This document shows, piece by piece, positions 1 to 6,214 of a stretch of 10,222 bases of DNA. Origin of the DNA: Burkholderia sp. GTDB lineage: Bacteria > Pseudomonadota > Gammaproteobacteria > Burkholderiales > Burkholderiaceae. Under the pieces are notes generated by a model that was given only the letters and a program-made list of their open reading frames with translations, was not told where the DNA came from and searched no databases. Position numbers and translations under genes: made by a program. The stretch lies in the NCBI GenBank assembly GCA_028292565.1, contig JAQGMD010000386.1, positions 1 to 10,222 of the forward strand, given 5' to 3'. Numbering within the stretch: the stretch's first letter is position 1; each line of letters begins with the position of its first letter.

Positions 1-1
1 C

Positions 2-1195
2 GCCACAGTCGACGCGCGACAGGAGCTCAACTCCCGCATCGCGGCGGCCATGGACGAGGCGATCGACCAGGCGTCCACCATCGCGTTGCCGGCGCCAGGC
101 GGACAGCCTCGCATTACTGTGGTTCACGCTGAACTGGTGCGCAAGCAAGGCGGCTCTGTGTGTAGCGTCCCGATTGCGCGCATGGGCAAAGTAGAGGGCG
201 CGGTCACGCTCGAACGATTCGATGGCAACCCTTTTCATACGCAAGAACTCACGTCCTGTGAAGAAGTGGTGCGCATGGCGGCGCCGGTACTGGTCCTCAA
301 GCGCGACAGCGAACGCTCCTGGATTGCGCGCACTGCACAGGCGATCCGCGAGGCCATCGGCCGGCTCACCGGTAGGGGCGAGTTGCGCCTGAAGCTGGTG
401 ACCGGTGCAGTCATGCTCGCGTTGACAGTAGTGTTGCTCATTCCAATGCCGTACCACATCAGCGCGCCAGTGCGCCTCGAGGGTGCCGTCCAGCGTGCGC
501 TGGTAGCTGCATATGACGGATACGTCCAGCAAGTGTCGGTGCGTCCGGGCGATGCTGTAAAAGAAGGGCAGGTGTTGGCAGAGCTCGCCCAGCAGGATTT
601 GCATCTGGAACGCAGCAAGCTGGAAAGTGAACTTGCCCAGCATGAAGGCGCGTACAACACCGCATTGGCCCAAGCCGACCGCGCCATGTTGATCGTCCAA
701 CAAGCGAAGGCAGACCAGGCCCGTTCAAGACTGGAGTTGATCGCAAAGCAGATTGACCGTGCGCGGATCAAGGCGCCGTTCGACGGCGTCGTGATCAGCG
801 GCGACCTGACTCAGTCGCTCGGCGCGCCGGTCCAGCGCGGCGGCCTGCTGATGGTGGTCGCACCGCATGACCGTTACCGTCTGATCGCTGAAGTGGACGA
901 GCGCGACATCTCCGAAGTCGCTGTGGGCGCCTCCGGGTCGATCGCACTTGCTGCGCTGCCCGACCAGGCTATTTCATTCCGTACCGAACGAGTTGCGCCA
1001 GTAGCAGTGGCGCGCGATGGCCGGCATTTTTTCGAAGTGGAAGGCAAGCTGGATTCCGGTTCGAATGCGATACGCCCCGGCCTGGAAGGCATGGCAAAAA
1101 TTGATGCGCCATCACGTCCGCTCGCCAGCGCGCTCGGCCATCGGCTCTGGATCTGGTTGCGACTGTCGCTCTGGTCGCTTGGATGGTGGCAGTGA
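2..1195 (+). CDS. GAF-HlyD type membrane fusion protein, 5' end missing
   Basis: This is probably an inner-membrane-anchored periplasmic adaptor. The frame is open from the first bases of the window with no stop before the ATG at 50, so the true start lies upstream and that ATG is probably internal. Codons up to about base 300 look like the end of a GAF-type domain (VPIARMGKVEGAVTLER, then an alpha-helical tail). A single membrane helix follows at about 390-450 (VMLALTVVLLIPMP). Next come a biotinyl-lipoyl half motif (AAYDGYVQQVSVRPGDAVKEG, about 508-570), a charged coiled-coil hairpin (about 600-760), the second half motif (IKAPFDGVVISGDL, about 767-810) and a beta-barrel region. The C-terminus is rich in Trp and Leu (WIWLRLSLWSLGWWQ). 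The stop overlaps the next gene by 13 bases, implying coupled translation. A ligand-sensing role for the GAF part is only a guess. The family assignment is firm; the substrate is inferred from the neighbours. Confidence 0.88.
   Translation, partial: ATVDARQELNSRIAAAMDEAIDQASTIALPAPGGQPRITVVHAELVRKQGGSVCSVPIARMGKVEGAVTLERFDGNPFHTQELTSCEEVVRMAAPVLVLKRDSERSWIARTAQAIREAIGRLTGRGELRLKLVTGAVMLALTVVLLIPMPYHISAPVRLEGAVQRALVAAYDGYVQQVSVRPGDAVKEGQVLAELAQQDLHLERSKLESELAQHEGAYNTALAQADRAMLIVQQAKADQARSRLELIAKQIDRARIKAPFDGVVISGDLTQSLGAPVQRGGLLMVVAPHDRYRLIAEVDERDISEVAVGASGSIALAALPDQAISFRTERVAPVAVARDGRHFFEVEGKLDSGSNAIRPGLEGMAKIDAPSRPLASALGHRLWIWLRLSLWSLGWWQ
1181..1195 (+). promoter_or_regulatory. overlapping stop/start, likely translational coupling
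   Basis: The stop of the GAF-HlyD gene (TGA 1193-1195) lies inside the start region of the M50 gene. Possible starts are ATG 1183 and GTG 1192, the latter forming GTGA with the stop. The only purine-rich stretch is GGATGG at 1181-1186, a weak ribosome binding site. Re-initiation by ribosomes finishing the first gene is therefore likely. Confidence 0.55.
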
Positions 1196-3333
1196 GTGCG
1201 TCGCTATTCAGCCCGCATTGGTACCGGGTTGCGAACCTGCGCCCTCGTATGCGCGCGCAGGTGCAAGTGCAGCGTCACAAGCATCGCGACCAGGTATGGC
1301 ATCAGGTCGCGGATGCGTCCACCGGGCGCCGCCACCGGCTGAACCGGGAGGCGTGGAATTTCATCGGATGCTTCAATGGCCAGCTGACCGTCGGCGAAGT
1401 ATGGGACAGCGTCGTGCAATCCGACGGCGACCAGGCGTTGACGCAGGACGAGGCGATTCGCATCCTCGAACAATTGAGCAGCGCCGAGCTGTTGCAGTGC
1501 GACCTGCCGCCCGATATCGGCGCGTTGTTCCGACAAAAAGACAAGCAAGCGCGGCGTCGGCGTTGGGCTGCGATGAATCCGTTTTCCATGCGGGTCAGGT
1601 TGTTCGATCCGACCCGTGTCCTGAGTCGTTTCGATCCGGTACTGCCACTTCTGTTCAGCCGCGCCGCGTTTGTGCTCTGGCTGGTGCTGGTTGCAGCGGC
1701 CCTGCCGCTGGTGGTCCGATATTGGGCTGAACTGAAATCGTTCGGACTGTCGCATGCGGACTCGCCGCGCTACCTGTTGATTGCGTGGTTTGTCTACCCG
1801 CTGATCAAGGCGCTGCATGAGACCGGCCATGCGTTGGCTGTGCGGCGCTGGGGCGGCGAGGTGCATGACGCCGGCTTTACCGTGTTCGTGCTGATCCCTG
1901 TGCCATACGTCGATGCGTCGGCGGCATCCGGTTTCGTGCAGCGTTCGCGGCGGGCAGTGGTCAGCGCGGTCGGCATCATGATTGAATTGCTGATCGCATC
2001 GCTCGCGTTGTACATCTGGGCGAACGTACAGCCGGGCATGGTCAGGGACGTGGCGTTCGTGGTCATGGTGATCGCGGGCGTGTCGACCCTGGTGGTCAAT
2101 GGCAATCCGCTCGTACGGTTCGACGGATATTTTTTGTTCTGCGACCTGATCGACGTGCCCAATCTCGACCAGCGCAGCCGCAACTGGTGGGTCACCTTCC
2201 TTCAGCGGCGACTGCTCGGCGCTGACATGCCGGTTGTTGCACTGGCCGCCGGCGAACGCAAATGGATGGCGCTGTATGCGCCGCTGGCCTGGACATTCCG
2301 CTTGTACCTGGGCATACAGACAATGTTGTGGGCAGCCGCCAAATCGGCACTGCTTGGCCTGCTGTTTGCGCTTGCGTTCGTGGCGTTCATGCTGGCCGGT
2401 CCGATCCGGACCATTGCGCGTCTCGTGCTGCAGCTGATGCAGTCCGGCGAGCGCCGCCGCACCCGAGTCGTGGTCGCAGGTATCGCTGTCGCGCTGGTTC
2501 TGGTAACGACGGTGGTTCCGATGCCATTTGGTACAACGGCGCAGGCCGTGGTGTGGTTGCCGGAACAGGCGCAAGTGCGTGCCGGGGCAGAAGGCTTTGT
2601 GCGAGAGATCCGCGTGCGCGATGGTGAACAGATCGCGCCTGGACAGGTTCTGGCGGTGCTGGATGAACCGGAGCTGGTGGCCAGCCTGGATGAAGCGAAC
2701 AGCCGGCTGACTTCTCTACGTACCGAACAGTACAACGAGTTGCGACACTCGCGCTCACGCACTCTCGGCTACGAGCAGGCGATTGCGCATGCGGAGGCCG
2801 AAGTGGCCAGGCTGGATGAGCGTGCAGGGCAGTTGACCATTCGGAGTGAAGTCGAGGGCCGCATGGTATTGGCGCGGCAGGATGATTTGCACGGATCGTT
2901 CCTCAAAAAGGGCACCGTGCTTGGCTATGTGATGACGCCGGTATCCGCAACGGTACGTGCGGTCGTGCCGCATGCCGATGCGGCATTGGTCCGCGAGCGT
3001 ACACGATCGGTGTCGGTGCGGTTGGAAGACAATGCGGGCATGTCGGTGCAAGCACGGCTACAGCGTGATGTACCGGCCGCGACACTCGCACTGCCGAGCG
3101 CCGCTTTGGCCGATCGCAACGGCGGCGCAATCCCCACCGACCCCTCCGACAAGGAGCAACTTCGCGCGCTCGAGCCGTTTTTCATGTTCGATGTTGAATT
3201 GCCTGGCGTGCAGCTGCCTCGCATCGGCGGCCGTGCATGGACCTATTTCGATTTCGGCCGCGAGCCGCTGGTCGTCCAGTGGGGCCACGCAATGCGCCAG
3301 CTTCTGATCCGACACTTCGGCGGAGGGAACTGA
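1183..3333 (+). CDS. M50 site-2-protease-like membrane protein with PqqD-like N-terminus and HlyD-like C-terminus
   Basis: This 716-residue protein combines three modules. Residues about 37-107 resemble the PqqD/RRE winged-helix fold, which binds leader peptides in peptide-modification pathways. Residues about 155-410 are polytopic and carry the zinc-protease signature H212-E-T-G-H216 and the distal N308-P...D314-G motif, so the M50 active site appears intact. Another membrane helix (about 426-446) leads to a periplasmic part with a lipoyl-like half motif (about 468-495, GFVREIRVRDGEQIAPGQVL), a short coiled coil and a barrel, as in HlyD-type adaptors. Inferred role: a membrane scaffold that may also process or gate an exported substrate. 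The start is uncertain. ATG 1183 gives a 13-base overlap. GTG 1192 gives a GTGA overlap with the preceding stop and a somewhat better placed GGATGG at 1181-1186; it would remove three residues. The C-terminus is followed directly by the SecA-like gene. Confidence 0.9.
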   Translation: MVAVSASLFSPHWYRVANLRPRMRAQVQVQRHKHRDQVWHQVADASTGRRHRLNREAWNFIGCFNGQLTVGEVWDSVVQSDGDQALTQDEAIRILEQLSSAELLQCDLPPDIGALFRQKDKQARRRRWAAMNPFSMRVRLFDPTRVLSRFDPVLPLLFSRAAFVLWLVLVAAALPLVVRYWAELKSFGLSHADSPRYLLIAWFVYPLIKALHETGHALAVRRWGGEVHDAGFTVFVLIPVPYVDASAASGFVQRSRRAVVSAVGIMIELLIASLALYIWANVQPGMVRDVAFVVMVIAGVSTLVVNGNPLVRFDGYFLFCDLIDVPNLDQRSRNWWVTFLQRRLLGADMPVVALAAGERKWMALYAPLAWTFRLYLGIQTMLWAAAKSALLGLLFALAFVAFMLAGPIRTIARLVLQLMQSGERRRTRVVVAGIAVALVLVTTVVPMPFGTTAQAVVWLPEQAQVRAGAEGFVREIRVRDGEQIAPGQVLAVLDEPELVASLDEANSRLTSLRTEQYNELRHSRSRTLGYEQAIAHAEAEVARLDERAGQLTIRSEVEGRMVLARQDDLHGSFLKKGTVLGYVMTPVSATVRAVVPHADAALVRERTRSVSVRLEDNAGMSVQARLQRDVPAATLALPSAALADRNGGAIPTDPSDKEQLRALEPFFMFDVELPGVQLPRIGGRAWTYFDFGREPLVVQWGHAMRQLLIRHFGGGN
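3322..3327 (+). promoter_or_regulatory. ribosome binding site of the SecA-like gene
   Basis: GGAGGG lies seven bases before ATG 3335, inside the last codons of the M50 gene. It fixes the start of the SecA-like protein and leaves a one-base gap between the genes. Confidence 0.8.
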
Positions 3334-3334
3334 C

Positions 3335-5305
3335 ATGGGACAGCAGCTCCACCCGGACGTTACGGTGCCGGCTCCCGGGCTGGTGTTCGGCGCTTATCCG
3401 GAAAAGCCCGATCAGGAAATCCACCTGACCTCATTACGGTTCCGGCTTGCACAACTGCGAGGCTGGCATAGCAGGCGTTCCGGAAGGACCCGCCGTTTCG
3501 TTGCGATGGTGCGAGCGCTCGAGTGCGAGTTCGGTCTCGAGTCGCCGGAGCAATGGCAGGAGCGGGTGTGCACGGTTCGCGCCTTACTCGCGCGCGACGG
3601 CTTCACCGATCCGCTGCTGGCACAAGCGTTCGCGCTTATCGTGCTGGCATGCCGTAGCACGATGGGCATCACCCCACATGACACGCAACTGATTGCCGCC
3701 CATATCATGCTCAACCGGCAGCTCGCGGAAATGGCGACCGGCGAGGGTAAGACCCTGTCGGCAGGAATCGCCGCCACCGCCGCTGCGATGGCAGGGGTGC
3801 CGGTGCATGTCATTACCGCCAACGATTACCTGGTCGCACGCGACGCGGAGCGCTTGCGTCCGCTCGCGATTGCACTCGGATTGTCGGTAGGCGCGGTCAC
3901 CCGGACGATGGACCATACGCAGCGCCAGGCTGCTTACCAATGCGATATAGCCTATTGCACAGCCAGGGAACTGGTATTCGATTACCTGCGTGATGGCCTT
4001 GCAAGCCGGCGTAGCGGAACGACCACGTGGACGAACACGCCGGCCAGGTTGTTGCGCGGACTCTGCATGGCGATCATCGATGAAGCCGATGCGATTCTGA
4101 TTGATGAAGCACGCGTCCCGCTAGTGTTGTCCCGTGCGATTGCGCCGTCCGCTACAAACACCGAAACAACTTCCGATTTTGCGCAAGCGTGGGAGATCGC
4201 CCGACAACTTCAGCCGCATACGCATTTCAATCTTGATGCGCCTTCGCGCAGCGCGCGGCTCATCGCGGCCGGGCGTGCACGCATGCAGGTGCTGGCGAAG
4301 CAAACGCCGTCGGCCTGGCTGGCGGAGCGTCACTGCGAATACCTGGTCGGACAGGCGCTGGTGGCGCGCCATCTTCTGCAGTCGGGACGTGAATATCATG
4401 TCCGCGACGGCAAGGTATTGATCGTGGATGAAACGACCGGCCGCACCGCAGAAGGCCGCAGCTGGTCCGGCGGCTTGCAGCAGATGGTGGAGCTCAAGGA
4501 GGGCTGCGCCCTGACGCCGCCTGCGGAGACATGGTCGCAAATCACATATCAACGTTTCTTTCCCCGCTACCTGTGGCTATGCGGAATGAGCGGCACGCTG
4601 GTCGAAGCGCGCCGCGAGCTGTTCGCGGTGTACGGTCTCGATGTGCTTCAGGTGCCGCTTCACCGTCCCTGCCTGCGCATCATGCATAAGCCGCGCGTAT
4701 TTGCCGATACGGAGACGCAATGGATAGAAGCGGCGTCACGGATCAGGGAGTTGCATGCCGCCGGCCGCCCGGTACTGGTGGGGACCGATTCGGTGGCCGA
4801 TTCGGAGGCGCTCTCACTACGCCTGGGCGAAGCTGGCCTGCCGCATACCGTGTTGAATGCCCGGCAGGACAGGCATGAAGCGCACATCATTGCTTCCGCC
4901 GGCGAGGCAGGCGCGATCACAGTCGCAACCAACATGGCTGGTCGCGGTACCGATATCGCACTGGGGCAGGGTGTGGCGGCAAAGGGCGGCTTGCATGTCA
5001 TCAGCTGCCAGCAAAACGCGTCACCGCGCATGGACCGCCAGCTGATCGGGCGTTGCGCGCGGCATGGCGATCCCGGCAGCGCGGAAAAATTCATCTCGCT
5101 CGACGGCAGGCTGCTGGCCGGCAGCCTGACGGTGCGGCTGCTACGCGGGCTGAACAACGACAAGTGGGTCGCATCGATCGGCGCGCTGCTGTTGAACGTT
5201 GCGCAACGCAGGGAAGAATACAGGCAGGGCGCTGAACGGAACAGATTGCTTCGCAACGATAAGGAAATGAGCCGCTGGTTTGCATTCGGCGGAATAAAAG
5301 AGTGA
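3335..5305 (+). CDS. SecA-like translocase ATPase, short form
   Basis: This 656-residue DEAD-type motor is related to SecA, the ATPase that drives protein translocation. Visible motifs in order: Walker A M133-ATGEGKT140 (canonical SecA has a basic residue where Ala134 stands), ANDYLVARDAE (motif Ia), Walker B D249-E-A-D252 followed by ILIDEARVPL, the VDETTGRT signature from D365, GMSGT at 417-421, ATNMAGRGTD at 531-540, and QLIGRCARHGDPGS at 569-582 with the expected arginines. The segment where SecA carries its preprotein-crosslinking domain is only about 90 residues (about 272-360). Only 74 residues follow the last motif, so the long scaffold helix, helical wing and zinc-binding C-tail of housekeeping SecA are absent. 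It is an accessory paralogue, not the essential secA. Start ATG 3335 has GGAGGG seven bases upstream. Its position between membrane adaptor genes and before a giant surface protein suggests a dedicated export motor (inference). Confidence 0.93.
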   Translation: MGQQLHPDVTVPAPGLVFGAYPEKPDQEIHLTSLRFRLAQLRGWHSRRSGRTRRFVAMVRALECEFGLESPEQWQERVCTVRALLARDGFTDPLLAQAFALIVLACRSTMGITPHDTQLIAAHIMLNRQLAEMATGEGKTLSAGIAATAAAMAGVPVHVITANDYLVARDAERLRPLAIALGLSVGAVTRTMDHTQRQAAYQCDIAYCTARELVFDYLRDGLASRRSGTTTWTNTPARLLRGLCMAIIDEADAILIDEARVPLVLSRAIAPSATNTETTSDFAQAWEIARQLQPHTHFNLDAPSRSARLIAAGRARMQVLAKQTPSAWLAERHCEYLVGQALVARHLLQSGREYHVRDGKVLIVDETTGRTAEGRSWSGGLQQMVELKEGCALTPPAETWSQITYQRFFPRYLWLCGMSGTLVEARRELFAVYGLDVLQVPLHRPCLRIMHKPRVFADTETQWIEAASRIRELHAAGRPVLVGTDSVADSEALSLRLGEAGLPHTVLNARQDRHEAHIIASAGEAGAITVATNMAGRGTDIALGQGVAAKGGLHVISCQQNASPRMDRQLIGRCARHGDPGSAEKFISLDGRLLAGSLTVRLLRGLNNDKWVASIGALLLNVAQRREEYRQGAERNRLLRNDKEMSRWFAFGGIKE

Positions 5306-5313
5306 AGGGGGAG
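5306..5313 (+). promoter_or_regulatory. ribosome binding site of the periplasmic adaptor gene
   Basis: AGGGGGAG lies four bases before ATG 5318, in the 12-base gap after the SecA-like stop codon. The gap leaves no room for a separate promoter. Confidence 0.75.
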
Positions 5314-5317
5314 AAAA

Positions 5318-6202
5318 ATGAATAATCGGAGATCGTCGACCGGCATCGCCATCGCATGTGCGGTCGGTTTGCTTCTGGCGGGTTTGGGCCACGCCTGGGC
5401 TGCCGGGCCTATCGGATGCCTGATTGAACCGGAGCGGGTGGCGGAGCTGGGCAGCCCCGCCATCGGCGTCATCAAATCCATCCATGTCGAACGCGGCGAC
5501 CGGGTGCAAAAAGGCCAGGTCATTGCGGTGCTGCAGGACGACGTGGAACGTGCTTCGCTCGAGGTGGCCGACAGCCGCTCGAACGCGGAAGCGGAAGTTC
5601 GCGCCGCGCTGATCAGCCTTGAGCTGGCACGACAGCGTAGGGAGCGGGCCGAGGATCTGCATGCGAAAGGGTTCATTGCGGCGCAGGCTCTGGACCAGAC
5701 CATCGCCGAGACCAGGGTCGCCGAGGAAAAATTACTGCAGGCGCGCGAGCAAAAGCGTGCTCTCGGAAAAGAACTTGCGCTGGCCAGAGTCAGGCTCAGT
5801 GAACGCACTATCCGCAGCCCATTCGACGGCGTTATCGTCGAGCGCTATTTTTCGGCGGGCGAACGGGTGGAGGAAAAACCCATGGTACGCGTGGCCAGGG
5901 TTGATCCGCTGCGGGTCGAGGTCGTTATGCCAAGCAATATGTACGGGAAGGTCAAGGTGGGGACAACGGCCCGCGTGATGCCGGATCTGCCAGGAATGGC
6001 GCCCGTGACCGCCACAGTATCGCTGGTGGACAAGGTGCTCGACCCGGCGAGCGGGACATATCGCGTACGGATGATGCTGCCGAATGCCAAGGCAAGCATT
6101 CCGGCAGGGCTCAGGTGCAAGGTCGAATTCGCCTCGGGGCCGGTGGCAGTGCAGCCGGTGCGCGCGGACGCCTTGCCGCCGGCGCCGGCGCGGAAAATGT
6201 AA
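5318..6202 (+). CDS. periplasmic adaptor (HlyD/RND membrane fusion protein)
   Basis: This 294-residue exported adaptor would link an inner-membrane complex to an outer-membrane channel. It begins with a basic N-terminus and a hydrophobic core (residues 10-24) ending in HAWAAG, a plausible signal-peptidase I site after residue 28 or 29. The lipoyl half motif lies at about 45-75 (GVIKSIHVERGDRVQKGQV). A long Ala/Glu/Arg-rich helical hairpin follows (about 76-160), then the second half motif (T164-IRSPFDGVIVERYF) and a beta-barrel ending near residue 278. At 294 residues it is shorter than typical RND adaptors of about 350-400 and lacks much of a membrane-proximal domain. Cys34 is not in a convincing lipobox, so a lipoprotein is unlikely. 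A strong AGGGGGAG site (5306-5313) lies four bases before the ATG, and the gene is 12 bases after the SecA-like stop. No transporter partner is visible in the window, so its partners are probably the neighbouring membrane proteins. Confidence 0.92.
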   Translation: MNNRRSSTGIAIACAVGLLLAGLGHAWAAGPIGCLIEPERVAELGSPAIGVIKSIHVERGDRVQKGQVIAVLQDDVERASLEVADSRSNAEAEVRAALISLELARQRRERAEDLHAKGFIAAQALDQTIAETRVAEEKLLQAREQKRALGKELALARVRLSERTIRSPFDGVIVERYFSAGERVEEKPMVRVARVDPLRVEVVMPSNMYGKVKVGTTARVMPDLPGMAPVTATVSLVDKVLDPASGTYRVRMMLPNAKASIPAGLRCKVEFASGPVAVQPVRADALPPAPARKM

Positions 6203-6204
6203 AC

Positions 6205-6209
6205 GGAGG
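6205..6209 (+). promoter_or_regulatory. ribosome binding site of the giant protein gene
   Basis: GGAGG lies five bases before GTG 6215, just after the adaptor stop (TAA 6200-6202). It decides for the GTG start, from which the N-terminal EPRLL motif is reached after 32 codons. No promoter or terminator fits in the 12-base gap. Confidence 0.85.
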
Positions 6210-6214
6210 CCGGC

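Noticed and set aside
1204..2574. Antisense open frame of 456 codons opposite the M50 gene
   Set aside because: It lies wholly over a well-supported gene with clear motifs, and its product is His/Arg/Gln-rich with no family resemblance.
3335..5305. Housekeeping secA
   Set aside because: The protein is about 250 residues shorter than housekeeping SecA, lacks the scaffold helix, wing and zinc tail, and sits among adaptor and adhesin genes.
5318..5420. Lipoprotein signal in the periplasmic adaptor
   Set aside because: Cys34 is preceded by PIG and Cys14 lies too early in the hydrophobic core; neither forms a convincing lipobox, while HAWAAG fits signal peptidase I.
4660..5808. Antisense open frame of 382 codons across the SecA-like/adaptor junction
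   Set aside because: It crosses two firm genes and their ribosome binding site; the product is Ser/Arg/Ala-rich, typical of a shadow frame in GC-rich DNA.
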